Below are positions 42,755 through 52,246 of a stretch of 64,000 nt of DNA, piece by piece. Position 1 is the first letter of the stretch. Every line of letters starts with the position of its first letter. The stretch is taken from NCBI RefSeq assembly GCF_000377505.1, contig NZ_KB898191.1, forward strand, positions 1 to 64,000, in the 5' to 3' direction. The position numbers and the translations under genes were made by a program. The notes under the pieces were generated by a model. That model was not told the origin of the DNA. It did not search any database and was given only the letters and a program-made list of their open reading frames with translations. Origin of the DNA: Paenibacillus massiliensis 2301065 = DSM 16942 (GTDB lineage Bacteria; Bacillota; Bacilli; Paenibacillales; Paenibacillaceae).

Positions 42755-45700
42755 TCAATCATTCGAATTCACTGATATAATCGGTCGCTCTGTACAGAAG
42801 GCCTGATGAATCCGGGCGCCCTGGTGATTAGGGTTCAGCTGTAAGGCTTCTGCAAAGCGCTCCTTCGCCTCATTTGTTCTACCCAGCCCCAACAATCCCA
42901 AGCCGAGCATGAATAGGCAGTGAATCCGATTGCGCAGGTTCAGATCATCCTCGAATACAAGGAAATCAGGAAGCGATACGGCGAAGTAATCGAGCTTCAC
43001 ATCGTCAAAAAGATGTCTCTCTGCAAAGTCTATTAGCTTGTTAAACCGGCGCTTGGCTTCCTTGACATTGTCCAATTGCAGCCAGGCCAGGCCCTGGTAG
43101 AAGATCATCTCTGGCGGCTGGTCATTATAGTACATGGCGCTAGCTGGCTCCTCCAGTCCTTGGGAGGCAATCGTCCAGTGGGAGGCCGCCTCATCGGCTC
43201 GGCCTAAGCCCTTCCATGCCATACCCAGCTCGTAATACACATTATTCTCCTGCGCCCCATCCAGCTTGCCCTCGCCCAAATTCTCAGGATAATGGAGGGC
43301 ACGCTGTAAGAGCGAAATGGCTTCCTGATGCGCGCCCTGCTGGTTGGCTTGCTTGCCTAGCTCCACCAGTGCCAGTACATACTGCCCCGTAGCTTTACCC
43401 TCTCCGCCTTCCCATGGATGGAACTGCCGCTTCAGCAGGGCAGACAATGCCTCCTCATGCTGGTCCAGAGTATTGAGCAAGGTCACATATTCCAGATAGA
43501 GATCATCCCGCTGCTCGACGAGCGGCATATACTGAGCTAGATTCGTAATGCGCTCCTGAGCGGGCATGCCCAACTTCTTATGCAGCTGATCCAGCTCATA
43601 CAGGACACGGGCATCCATCTTATTGCATTCAAAGGCCTGTTCGAGTGAACGCTGCGCTTCGGCTGCATCGTGCTTTTTGTTATAATACGCCAAGGCGAGA
43701 TTACGGTGGGCTGTCGGGAAGCGATCATCCAGCGCAACCGATTGCTCCCAGTGATGGATCGCATTCTCCGCTCTTTTTTTGTCATAATAGAGGTTACCGA
43801 GATAATAATGCGCTTTGCTGTCTGCTGGATTTACTGTAATGATGTACTCCAGTAACCGCATCTCAAACAGGCTGTTTGGGAAGCAATAATCAGCAGGTGC
43901 CTGCTGTCCCAGCTGAAGCTGCGCTGCTGCTTCCTCCCTCCGTCCCAGCTTCTCATAGGCATAAGCCAATGCATAATGCACGATAGGATATACTTGCCCC
44001 TCGTGTGTTGCCCGAATCTGCTCCAACAGATCTATAGCTTCGCCAAGCATACCGCTGTCCATATAGTCTGAGGCCAGATTGAGATAGTTGTGTACATCAT
44101 TACGCATGAATTGCCCAAGTCGCGCACGAGCCTCGTCTGCCTCCTCCTGTCTTCCCAGTGCTGCTAGAGCCATAGCTTGCTCATGGGCTGATCCGAAATC
44201 CGCAACATCCAGCTGCAGCGTCTCTTCCGCCCACGCAATAGCTTCCGCGTAGCGTCCAAGCTTGCGCAGCAATGCCGTCTTTACCAGTCGTGACTTATAG
44301 TTCCTCGTGTTGCGTACCAGTGCCCGTTCCACAAGCTCTAACGCTTCCGAATAGGCTCCGCGCTTGCACGCTATCTGACTTAACGCATAATAGCCACTGT
44401 CCTGACATGCGGCAGACCAGACCGCCTTGTACAACGCAGCATAGGCTTCCTCATCCCGATCCTGCATACGTAGCGCCACCCCAAGCTGGTAGTAGGCTTC
44501 GCTATCATATGGATTCGGATTCCTCCACGTCAGGGAGCTGATTGCTGTGCGGAAATGCTTCTCCGCCAGCTTGAACAAGCCACGACGGAGCAATAAGGTC
44601 CCGTAAGCTACATTGAGACGGATGTCTGAGGCATCTCTTCGTAAGCCCTCTTCATAATAGTGCTCAGGCTCGAATGTGGCATGTCGATACTGCTCAAGAT
44701 GTAATCCTGCCAGATATAGCTGCTCCGTACTTGTTAATTCCTCTGGTAAAGGAAGCGGCTGGGCCGCATCTGGAACCTGTTCAATGTCGGGCTGCGCTGG
44801 ACGATAAGAGATGAGTACGTTCCCTTGTGTATCATACACCGTGATGAGCAAGTGATGAGCTTGGTCCTCTGGCTCCAGGTTAGCTGTGACCTTATAGGTT
44901 AATTCAGGAGATATCGTTACGGTATCTTGGACATACGTTCTTTGCTGACCTTTGAGTACAACGACAGCATCCTCGAATACTGAAGTGGCATAAGCCATGA
45001 CGGTCGCTGTGCGAACTGTCTCGTCAACCTCCAGATTCACGGCGGCATCAATGGATGCATTTTTCACGACCCCGATATTCTTGTAAGGCATGAAGTATTG
45101 TGTGAACGTCTTCTCCTCATAAGGCTGTAGCCAAGTGAAATCCGGCTGGTTGTCCGTAAACACGCCTGTCATGAGCTCAATATAAGGTCCATCCTCATCC
45201 GTCAGATTGCGATCCCACGCTTGGCCAAATTCGCCGTGCCCCCACGTCCACTGCTTCTTTCCTGGAGCTATATGATGATTGGCTACATGCAGCAGACCTG
45301 CCTGAACGCCGTGATCGTAACCACCTACGAAATTATAATCCGATTTGTACGCCATATAGGACGTTGGCACAGGTATATTTTTATAACGGGAAATATCCAC
45401 ACCCTCGGAATAATCCATTTTGTAATAAGTTCCTGTAGCGATGGGGAAGCGGGATACATCTCGCTTGCCATGATCGAACACCGCAGTGACATCAGGCGGA
45501 AATACGGACTGAGTATGGTCATTGACGGCAACCGCCGGGTTGGCCCACCAGAGGAAAGTCTGCGGCTCTTCAGTTCGGTTGTACAGCTGTGCCTTGATTT
45601 CGAGATAAGCCTTCCCCGGGTACAATGTGAAGCCTGTGGTGACCTTGGTTCCATACATCCGGTCTATTTCGCTGACCCACACGGTAGCACTGCCGTCTTC

Positions 45701-46144
45701 ATTCTGAGTGATAGCGTGCTCCACGGGGCCGAAGGTGTTCGGACGATGATGCTGAGGCCAATTGAATTCAATGCCCCCAGATATCCAGGGTCCTGCAAGC
45801 CCTACCAGTGCTGGCTTGATGACACGATTATAATAGACAAAATCATAGTTATTCGTCTTATCCAATGCACGGTAGACCCGTCCACCGATTTCGGGCATGA
45901 TCTCGATTCGAACATATTCATTCTCAAGCATGACCATGTGATAGGACTTGAGTTCCTTCTCATCCATAATTTTATCTATGACAGGGAGAGGATACACGCG
46001 CCCTGAGCTCCCCTGATACACTCTCTTTTCCAAAAACATAGGATTCTTGTCTGGTATGCCAACTCCATACGTCGGAATCTCGACCTGCTCTGCCCATACG
46101 CGTACAGTGCCAGACCCATTCTCCGAAGATTCTCTCATACTCAT
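42755..46144 (-). CDS. DUF5107 domain and tetratricopeptide repeat protein
   Basis: This 1129-residue cytoplasmic protein has an N-terminal DUF5107/galactose-mutarotase-like beta domain (about residues 40-390, with YVRIEIMPEIGGRVYRALDKTNNYDFVYYN-type start and GGIEFNWPQHH) followed by many TPR units (about 490-1110; for example SEAYYQLGVALRMQDRDEEAYAAL). DUF5107 proteins occur in carbohydrate loci and probably bind or process sugars. GGGGAGAG precedes ATG 46144. A cre-like site is upstream, and an AraC gene is divergent, so carbon-source control is expected. The enzymatic role is unproven. Confidence 0.85.
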   Translation of the reverse strand: MSMRESSENGSGTVRVWAEQVEIPTYGVGIPDKNPMFLEKRVYQGSSGRVYPLPVIDKIMDEKELKSYHMVMLENEYVRIEIMPEIGGRVYRALDKTNNYDFVYYNRVIKPALVGLAGPWISGGIEFNWPQHHRPNTFGPVEHAITQNEDGSATVWVSEIDRMYGTKVTTGFTLYPGKAYLEIKAQLYNRTEEPQTFLWWANPAVAVNDHTQSVFPPDVTAVFDHGKRDVSRFPIATGTYYKMDYSEGVDISRYKNIPVPTSYMAYKSDYNFVGGYDHGVQAGLLHVANHHIAPGKKQWTWGHGEFGQAWDRNLTDEDGPYIELMTGVFTDNQPDFTWLQPYEEKTFTQYFMPYKNIGVVKNASIDAAVNLEVDETVRTATVMAYATSVFEDAVVVLKGQQRTYVQDTVTISPELTYKVTANLEPEDQAHHLLITVYDTQGNVLISYRPAQPDIEQVPDAAQPLPLPEELTSTEQLYLAGLHLEQYRHATFEPEHYYEEGLRRDASDIRLNVAYGTLLLRRGLFKLAEKHFRTAISSLTWRNPNPYDSEAYYQLGVALRMQDRDEEAYAALYKAVWSAACQDSGYYALSQIACKRGAYSEALELVERALVRNTRNYKSRLVKTALLRKLGRYAEAIAWAEETLQLDVADFGSAHEQAMALAALGRQEEADEARARLGQFMRNDVHNYLNLASDYMDSGMLGEAIDLLEQIRATHEGQVYPIVHYALAYAYEKLGRREEAAAQLQLGQQAPADYCFPNSLFEMRLLEYIITVNPADSKAHYYLGNLYYDKKRAENAIHHWEQSVALDDRFPTAHRNLALAYYNKKHDAAEAQRSLEQAFECNKMDARVLYELDQLHKKLGMPAQERITNLAQYMPLVEQRDDLYLEYVTLLNTLDQHEEALSALLKRQFHPWEGGEGKATGQYVLALVELGKQANQQGAHQEAISLLQRALHYPENLGEGKLDGAQENNVYYELGMAWKGLGRADEAASHWTIASQGLEEPASAMYYNDQPPEMIFYQGLAWLQLDNVKEAKRRFNKLIDFAERHLFDDVKLDYFAVSLPDFLVFEDDLNLRNRIHCLFMLGLGLLGLGRTNEAKERFAEALQLNPNHQGARIHQAFCTERPIISVNSND

Positions 46145-46185
46145 GCTAACCTCTCCCCTTCCTGATCTTATCTCTACGATATCTC

Positions 46186-46199
46186 TGTAAGCGCTATAA
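46186..46199. promoter_or_regulatory. cre site between DUF5107 and AraC genes
   Basis: TGTAAGCGCTATAA matches TGWAANCGNTNWCA at 13 of 14 positions. It lies 42 bases before the DUF5107 start and 119 bases before the AraC start, overlapping the likely promoter (TTGTATTATAG on the minus strand), so catabolite repression of the DUF5107 gene is likely. Confidence 0.7.
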
Positions 46200-46317
46200 T
46201 ACAATTGACGAAACTCGGCTGTTCATGGATTATATTCTTAGATTGCTTATGAAATATTCGCATGAAGTGGATCATTATATGCTATAAATAAATTATATTC
46301 TCAAAAAGGAGACCATC

Positions 46318-47211
46318 ATGCCAGAGCAGACATTAAAGCCAGATGGGTTCAATGCGCAAAAGCTGTTCGTACAGCCAGAGTTCATCATGAGTGAACTACA
46401 TGGGAATCCATTAACGAATACCTTCTACGTCAGTGACATTGGATATTTTCCGCAGGCGCAGTTCCATTACCGTGAACGTCCCTCGGGCTGTGACGCCCAT
46501 ATTCTCATGTATTGTGTAGAGGGCAAGGGCTGGGTAGAGAGTAATCAAGGCAAGATGGTGAACATTAAGCCAAGACAGCTAGTCGTTATTCCTGCTGGAA
46601 CTCCACATCGCTATGGAGCCTCCCATGAAGAGCCCTGGACGATCTACTGGATGCACCTGAAGGGATCAAATGTAGCAGAGCTTCTCCACATCTATAATTT
46701 GGACTCGGAGCCGCTCAGCTTCTCCATGAATCTGCACACCCAATGGATCAATGATTGTGAGCAATGCTATGCACTCTTAAATGACAGACCCTATGCCATG
46801 ACCAATCAGATCCATGTATCCCAATGCATTCGCCATCTGATTAGCCATGTCGGCCTAAGCATCATGAACTCGCTTCAGGATCGCAAGAGCGAACGTTATC
46901 TGGACCAGGCCATCCGCTATATGACAGATCGAGTCCATGCCTCGCTCACCCTGCCTGAGCTATCCAGGCATATGGGGTTATCGAAGCAGCACCTCATTTA
47001 TTTATTCAACAAAGAGACCGGCGTCCCGCCCATTGAGTTCTACTTGCGACTCAAGATGCAACGGGCCAGTCAACTGCTGGCTTTGAGCGATTGGAATGTA
47101 AAAGAAGTAGCAGGCTCCGTAGGAATCAAGGACCCTTACTACTTCTCCAGGCTGTTCAAAAAAATAATGGGATGCTCTCCGACAGAATATCGGAACATCC
47201 CTAAAGGTTAA
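46318..47211 (+). CDS. AraC-family regulator with cupin sensor
   Basis: This 297-residue protein has an N-terminal AraC-type cupin (HILMYCVEGKGWVE, VVIPAGTPHRYGA) and a C-terminal double HTH (LTLPELSRHMGLSKQHLIYLFNKETGVPP, VKEVAGSVGIKDPYYFSRLFKKIMGCSP). AAGGAG precedes ATG. It is divergent from the DUF5107 gene and probably activates it in response to a sugar. Confidence 0.92.
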   Translation: MPEQTLKPDGFNAQKLFVQPEFIMSELHGNPLTNTFYVSDIGYFPQAQFHYRERPSGCDAHILMYCVEGKGWVESNQGKMVNIKPRQLVVIPAGTPHRYGASHEEPWTIYWMHLKGSNVAELLHIYNLDSEPLSFSMNLHTQWINDCEQCYALLNDRPYAMTNQIHVSQCIRHLISHVGLSIMNSLQDRKSERYLDQAIRYMTDRVHASLTLPELSRHMGLSKQHLIYLFNKETGVPPIEFYLRLKMQRASQLLALSDWNVKEVAGSVGIKDPYYFSRLFKKIMGCSPTEYRNIPKG

Positions 47212-47262
47212 TGGCTTTCAAGTCTATGACTCTTCTATATAGGAAATCATGGCTGCAGCAAA

Positions 47263-48148
47263 TTACGTTGTAGAGGCTGTTCCTTGCAGATCACGAGTCA
47301 TGATCCCTTTCTTCATTGTCTCAAGCAAAGCCTCCTCCATTCGCTCGCTGACATGTTTCAGTTGCTCGTCGCTATGGCGTGCACTCAGCCATTCCATGAG
47401 CATGACGGTAGAGAGAATGATTCCTACGGGATTGGCTATGTTCTGACCTGCAATATCCGGTGCAGAGCCATGGGCTGCCTGCGCCATTGCCATCTTGTCA
47501 TTCGTATTAATGGACGGAGCAAGGCCCAGACTGCCCACCAGCTCACCTGTCAGATCCGATAAAATATCACCGAACATATTCTCGGTTACAATGACGTCAA
47601 AATCCTTTGCTCTGCGTACCAGATGGGCAGTCATTGCATCAATGTGATAATCATCCACCTGTACCTCTGGATACTGGCTGGCTATTTCCAAGACATTCTT
47701 GAAGAGCCCAGTCCCCAGCTTAATCACATTGGCTTTGTGAACGATTGTTACCTTCTTGCGCCGCTGCATCGCCATTCTAAAAGCCTCATGGGCAATTCGC
47801 TCAGTCGCTGTACGGGTAAATACACCTGTCGACACCACAATATCTTCTGTAATCTGCCATTCGCCAGTTCCACTGTACATATTGCGGTCGCAGTAAAATC
47901 CTTCTGTATTTTCACGAAAAATAACCAGATCCGTATCCTCTACGACACCCTTGATGCCGACCCTGTTTTTTGCGGGACGAACATTGGAATACAGATCGAA
48001 ATAGTGTCGAAGCTCACCACTCGGATTGCGCCTGTTTCTATACTGTTCTGGATAAGCAGCCGAATCATGAGGACCCATGATTGGCTGCCTTCGTAATCTC
48101 CGGTCCAATGCCATCGCCTTGCAGGACGCCTAGATTATATTGGCTCAT
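47263..48148 (-). pseudogene. Isocitrate/isopropylmalate dehydrogenase-family pseudogene (internal deletion and frameshift)
   Basis: The minus strand starts at ATG 48148 with MSQYNLGVLQGDGIGPEITK, a perfect family N terminus, then runs into a stop within ten codons. From about 48085 the next frame takes over at IMGPHDSAAYPEQYR and continues intact to 47263 (RENTEGFYCDRNMY, NVIKLGTGLFK, MFGDILSDL, HGSAPDIAGQ). About 60 residues between the two parts, including the first substrate-binding segment, are missing. The remaining frame has no proper start. The likely original role was oxidative decarboxylation of a malate-like acid, linked to the SDR just upstream. Confidence 0.9.
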
Positions 48149-48268
48149 GATGCATTCTTCCTTTCCCTAAAATGAAGATTATTTACACCAAACTCTATCC
48201 GTGTGTACCCCACATTCCCAAGCAAGCATATTCCCTAATTCATGTGAGCATATCCCTGTCGAATATAA

Positions 48269-49042
48269 TTAAAAACCATAGATGCTGAAACCACCGTCCA
48301 CCAACAGAGTCTGTCCCGTCATATAGCTTGATGCATCCGAGGAGAGGAAGACTACAGGCCCCACTACTTCTTGTAACTGCCCAATTCTCCCCAGCGGTGT
48401 ACGGCCTTCAATTTCCTCTAAATAGTCCTTGTCACTGAGCAATTTCTCGGTCAAAGGTGTACGAATATACCATGGTCCAACGGAGTTAACCTGAATTCCG
48501 TATTTCCCCCACTCCAATGCCAGCACCTTGGTCATATGGATCATGGCTGCCTTGGTGGCGCCATACACCACCCCAGTTCTCAGCGCAGTATGTCCACCCA
48601 CGGAGGATATATTGATGATTCTTCCTCCACCTTGCGTCTTCATGACTTTACCCACGATTTGCGAGGTCAAGAAAGCCGACTTGAGATTGGTCTGGACAAT
48701 CGTGTCCCATTCCTCATCAGTTACATCAAGAGCCGGAGTCCTGATGTTCATCCCAGCATTATTCACCAAAATGTCCAGGGTGCCTGCCTTGGCAATGACT
48801 TCTTCTATAGCCCCTTCGACACTCGCACGCTCCGTAACATCTGCTGGTATGACGTAGGCTTCTGCAACCGTGTGTTCCCGTATCAACGACGCAGTCTCCT
48901 CAAGACCTGATTGGGTCCGTGATACAAGTGCCACATTCGCACCTGCCTCAGCTAATCCAATAGCGATAGCTTGTCCTATGCCTCTTCCAGCCCCGGTCAC
49001 CAAAGCCGTTTTCCCCTGTAAGTTAAACGAAGGCAGATACAT
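48269..49042 (-). CDS. Short-chain dehydrogenase, gluconate 5-dehydrogenase-like
   Basis: This 257-residue classical SDR has TGAGRGIG, NNAG, the Ser in NISSVGG and YGATK. The N terminus (YLPSFNLQGKTALVTGAGRGIG) and PLGRIGQLQEVVGPVVFLSSDASSYMTGQ resemble gluconate 5-dehydrogenases. AGGGAGG precedes ATG. The broken isocitrate/isopropylmalate dehydrogenase homologue follows on the same strand, suggesting a once functional sugar-acid or hydroxyacid operon. Confidence 0.88.
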   Translation of the reverse strand: MYLPSFNLQGKTALVTGAGRGIGQAIAIGLAEAGANVALVSRTQSGLEETASLIREHTVAEAYVIPADVTERASVEGAIEEVIAKAGTLDILVNNAGMNIRTPALDVTDEEWDTIVQTNLKSAFLTSQIVGKVMKTQGGGRIINISSVGGHTALRTGVVYGATKAAMIHMTKVLALEWGKYGIQVNSVGPWYIRTPLTEKLLSDKDYLEEIEGRTPLGRIGQLQEVVGPVVFLSSDASSYMTGQTLLVDGGFSIYGF

Positions 49043-49217
49043 GATCGCTTCCTCCCTTTCTTCACGCTACACATTCCTGATTAGTTGTGCATATATATTC
49101 AGTCTTCCTTACAGTATAAAAACTCGGCAGGCATAAATAAAATTAAAATGAAGATAAATATTATCGTATTTTTCGATAGTATGCCTTGTGAATTAACAGG
49201 GTAGCATGTGCTATCTA

Positions 49218-49550
49218 TTAAGATCCAAATATGAACTGAACCAAGAACATGTACAGCAAGGTTCCTCCAGCAATGGAGATCAACATATTTCCCCTCCACT
49301 TATGCAGCAAAACAATAGCTGCAATGGCGATGAGTTCAGGCAGACCATGGCTGCCAGTAAGGAATGAGATGTCCTTAATACTGTAGACTACGAGCAGGCC
49401 CAAGGCCGCTGCGGGAAGCATGGCACCTAGATATTGGACATATCTAGGTGTAGGTCGTCCTGATGGAAACAGGATGAACGGGATAAAGCGGGTTAACATG
49501 GTCCCTAATACAACCATGCCGATCGTAATGATTTGTTCTGACAGCGTCAT
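49218..49550 (-). CDS. azlD: Branched-chain amino acid exporter small subunit AzlD
   Basis: This 110-residue membrane protein has four hydrophobic segments and the AzlD pattern ([29 protein letters not shown], then [17 protein letters not shown]). With AzlC it forms a branched-chain amino acid transporter (export). ATG 49550 overlaps the original azlC stop by four bases (ATGA). Since azlC is frameshifted here, translation by coupling may be impaired. Confidence 0.9.
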   Translation of the reverse strand: MTLSEQIITIGMVVLGTMLTRFIPFILFPSGRPTPRYVQYLGAMLPAAALGLLVVYSIKDISFLTGSHGLPELIAIAAIVLLHKWRGNMLISIAGGTLLYMFLVQFIFGS

Positions 49551-50163
49551 GAGTGAGCTCCTTCTTCTTTGTTGAAGTCCAATTGGCTACGAAGGACGGA
49601 CAGAACCAGAAGCAATCCCAGCATGGATGGAATGATAAAGCTATCGCGACCAAAACCTCCATGTTCATTTGCACCAGAGAGCCAAATATTCCCCCAATGG
49701 CTGCTCCTATGACCCAGTAGGCATGATTCAGACGTGTTACGAAGAACATGTACCATCCTTTGTCTACCTCTTTGGAAATGTCAGCCGTGTAATTAATTGA
49801 GAAGGATTCGTCACAGAGACCAAAGATCAAATAGAACTTTTTGATCCCTGTTCCTTTATATTTCTCAAGCATGGATATGCCATAGAACAAATGGCGGGCA
49901 TTGACCATTAACGTCATGAATAGGGCACCTAGCGGATGGAATGGGCCCAACAATAGATGAACCGCCACAAATTCCATGGAGCCGGCAAATACAAGTAACG
50001 CCATAAGAACGGCATAAATGGCATTGAAGCCAGAAATATTCATTAATATCCCATACGCAATCCCCAGAAATAAAAAACCAGCCATGATCGGAATCGTGGG
50101 CGGGAAGGTAGCCTTTAATGCCCTCGGTAGTGTAAATCTTTGTAGTGTGATTCTTCTAGTCAC
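49547..50163 (-). pseudogene. azlC: azlC with a frameshift
   Basis: From GTG 50163 (AGGAAGG upstream) the frame reads a normal AzlC through TRLNHAYWVIGAAIGGIFGSLVQMN. Near 49660 the continuation is in another frame: [25 protein letters not shown] and on to KEEGAHS, whose TGA overlaps the azlD start exactly as expected for the intact pair. The original frame instead runs on past the azlD start to 49444 with nonsense sequence. A one-base deletion near 49640-49662 fits. Either the gene is broken in its last helix or the sequence has an error. Confidence 0.85.
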
Positions 50164-50169
50164 GGCTCA

Positions 50170-50670
50170 TACCTTCCTGAACACACCATTTATATATACA
50201 GCACTGCCAAATCCATCTGCACAGGGCTTCGGGTCGCCTATGTCGTCTTCCATGAAAGATTCAAAGACAGGCTGACCAGAGCAATCTATAACGTCAATGT
50301 CAAAACCTCCTCCTTGGATGTAGAAATTATCACCCAATTGATACTGTCAGGGGACGCCCATACCATCGTTGCCCGTAAACAAGAATTGGCTCACACTGCC
50401 AATACTATCCTTAACGACGTATTCCCAGACGCTCCCCGGGCTGGACACCCTTCGAGTTTTTTCAGATGGTTACCACTTCTCAAAGAACAGGTTCACACTT
50501 ATTCTGAAGAATACTTCAGGTCCAAAGGCGTGCAGGTGTACCACTCGAATCGATTTCTAAGTGGTGCCCAGACAGGAGAAAGCTTCTTAAGAGTTGCTCT
50601 TTCCTCTACCAGCACCTTGGAAGAGCTACGAGCTGCCTTAAGTCTGTTAAAGAGGATACTTGATGAATAA
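50170..50670 (+). pseudogene. 5'-truncated PLP-dependent aminotransferase (MocR-like) remnant
   Basis: From about 50186 the plus strand reads an open frame with IYSTAKSICTGLRVAYVVF, which fits the PLP-lysine and GLRVAY region of class I aminotransferase domains, then the C-terminal domain (SNRFLSGAQTGESFLRVALSSTSTLEELRAAL) to the stop at 50670. No start codon, winged helix or N-terminal half is present; the sequence upstream is the azlC start. MocR or GntR-aminotransferase regulators often lie divergent from azlCD, so this is probably the remains of the pair's regulator. Confidence 0.82.
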
Positions 50671-50713
50671 GCCCTACAGTTATGACAATATAGGATAGCT
50701 TGATGTAGAATTA

Positions 50714-50731
50714 CTTAAAGTACACTTTAAG
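50714..50731. promoter_or_regulatory. MerR-type operator, autoregulatory
   Basis: An 18-bp near-perfect palindrome CTTAAAGT-AC-ACTTTAAG lies 20 bases before the merR start. The sequence TTCACTTTAAG recurs inside the spacer of the SDR promoter at 51141, so both sites share a half-site and are likely bound by the same regulator. Confidence 0.78.
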
Positions 50732-50750
50732 AAAGAAAGGGGCATTTACC

Positions 50751-51131
50751 ATGTATAGTATCGGCGAGATCGAAAAGATCACCGGCATCCGCGCTTCCAC
50801 TCTTCGTTATTATGAGCAAGAGGGGATATTGCCTGATATCCCACGCAATGCAATTGGAAGAAGAGAGTATACGGACGAAGTGTTGGAATGGCTTGAACTG
50901 GTCATTGCTCTAAAGGACACCGGAATGTCCATTGAAGATATCAAAGCTTATACAGAGCTGATTCGGCAAGGAGATGAGTCGCTGCTCGCACGAAAGGCTT
51001 TTCTGTTGGAGCATAAGGTTAAAGTGGAGAAATCCGTAGCACAGACGCAATTTCACTTGGAAAAGATCATTCGCAAGATTGCCATTTACGAGGTTCTCAT
51101 GCATAAGAAGACACAATCACATCATCTATGA
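50751..51131 (+). CDS. MerR-family regulator
   Basis: This 126-residue protein has the MerR HTH (MYSIGEIEKITGIRASTLRYYEQEG) and the dimerisation coiled coil (LLEHKVKVEKSVAQTQFHLEKIIRKI). AAGGGG precedes ATG. It resembles the group that controls stress-inducible oxidoreductases. No Cys-rich metal site is seen at the C terminus, so metal sensing is unlikely; a small-molecule or electrophile signal is more probable. Confidence 0.92.
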   Translation: MYSIGEIEKITGIRASTLRYYEQEGILPDIPRNAIGRREYTDEVLEWLELVIALKDTGMSIEDIKAYTELIRQGDESLLARKAFLLEHKVKVEKSVAQTQFHLEKIIRKIAIYEVLMHKKTQSHHL

Positions 51132-51140
51132 AAGCTAGTG

Positions 51141-51171
51141 TTGACATCAAGTTCACTTTAAGATTTAGAGT
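51141..51171 (+). promoter_or_regulatory. MerR-type promoter of the SDR gene (19-bp spacer)
   Basis: TTGACA (51141-51146) and TAGAGT (51166-51171) are separated by 19 bases, the overlong spacing diagnostic of MerR-activated promoters. The spacer holds AAGTTCACTTTAAG, a degenerate copy of the operator at 50714. Confidence 0.85.
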
Positions 51172-51201
51172 GTAGTTATCAACTTGAAGGAGTGATAACT
51201 G

Positions 51202-52047
51202 ATGTCTCAACAAGTAAAAGTCTGGTTCATAACAGGATGCTCAACAGGATTTGGCCGTTACATCGCGAAGCAAGCCATTGCTTCTGGATATAAAGTAGTG
51301 GTAACCGCTCGGAATGTCGAGCAGATTAAGGATATTACCGCAGGGAATGAAGACAGCACACTCGCTCTGCCTTTGGATGTCACGCGCCAGGATCAGATCG
51401 AAAGTGCAGTAGCTGCAACGATGGAGAAATTCGGTCGCATTGATGTCCTTGTTAATAATGCAGGGATTGGATACTTCAGCTCTGTAGAGGAAAGCGTAGA
51501 AGAAGAGACTCGCAAAATGTTCGAGATTAACTTCTGGGGGCTCATGCATGTGACGAATGCTGTGCTGCCTTATATGCGAGCGCAAAAAAGCGGGCACATC
51601 ATCAACTTTTCCTCTATTGGCGGCCTGACCTCATTCCCGACGCTCGGTTATTATCACGCTACCAAATATGCTGTTGAGGGCATCTCTGAGTCCCTCTCTC
51701 AAGAGCTCGCCCCTTTCAATATCCATGTCACGCTAATTGAACCGAGCAGCTTCCGTACCGATTGGGGCGGTCGTTCCTCCGTCAAGACGGATACAACTAT
51801 CCCGGAATTGAAAGAATCCATTGTTGGACAAATGCTACAGAGCATTGATCAAATGGCAGGGCAGGAAGCTGGTGATCCTGCCAAGGCAGCAGAAGCGGTG
51901 ATCCAAGTCGTAGAGACACCTACTCCCCCACTTCGTCTGCTACTCGGACAAATGGCTTATCAGGCGGCTACACATAAGTTTACGAATCTGCTTGCTAGCA
52001 TTGAGGAATGGAAAGAGACGACGATTAACGCTGATTTCAAAGAATAA
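51202..52047 (+). CDS. Short-chain dehydrogenase controlled by MerR
   Basis: This 281-residue SDR has TGCSTGFG, NNAG, Ser in NFSSIGG and the YHATK motif. AAGGAG precedes ATG. Its sole promoter is of the MerR type, making it the regulator's target. The TG-x3-GFG loop and C-terminal length match the SDR at 23220. It probably reduces an aldehyde or ketone whose presence the MerR protein senses. Confidence 0.9.
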   Translation: MSQQVKVWFITGCSTGFGRYIAKQAIASGYKVVVTARNVEQIKDITAGNEDSTLALPLDVTRQDQIESAVAATMEKFGRIDVLVNNAGIGYFSSVEESVEEETRKMFEINFWGLMHVTNAVLPYMRAQKSGHIINFSSIGGLTSFPTLGYYHATKYAVEGISESLSQELAPFNIHVTLIEPSSFRTDWGGRSSVKTDTTIPELKESIVGQMLQSIDQMAGQEAGDPAKAAEAVIQVVETPTPPLRLLLGQMAYQAATHKFTNLLASIEEWKETTINADFKE

Positions 52048-52080
52048 GTGTAAGATTACCTCCATAAATATAGAATCGAC

Positions 52081-52117
52081 AACAAAGGTGGACGCCCCTA
52101 TGGCATCCACCTTTGTT
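52081..52117. terminator. Terminator of the SDR gene, possibly bidirectional
   Basis: A 12-bp stem AACAAAGGTGGA/TCCACCTTTGTT with a 13-base loop lies 34 bases past the SDR stop. The flank TTAATTT is weakly T-rich. It may also close the minus-strand transporter operon. Confidence 0.8.
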
Positions 52118-52246
52118 AATTTACATATAACCGTAGTCACTTACATGAATAGATAGCATTAACCCTCCATGTGCTCCATCTGAAGTGAAGCAAGTAGTAG
52201 CGGGGCAACACCACCAGCTCTCCTTCATCAGAGTACCTCCACTTCA

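Noticed and set aside
49444-49546. C-terminal extension of azlC beyond the azlD start
   Set aside because: It is out-of-frame sequence read through azlD after the frameshift, not a genuine extension.
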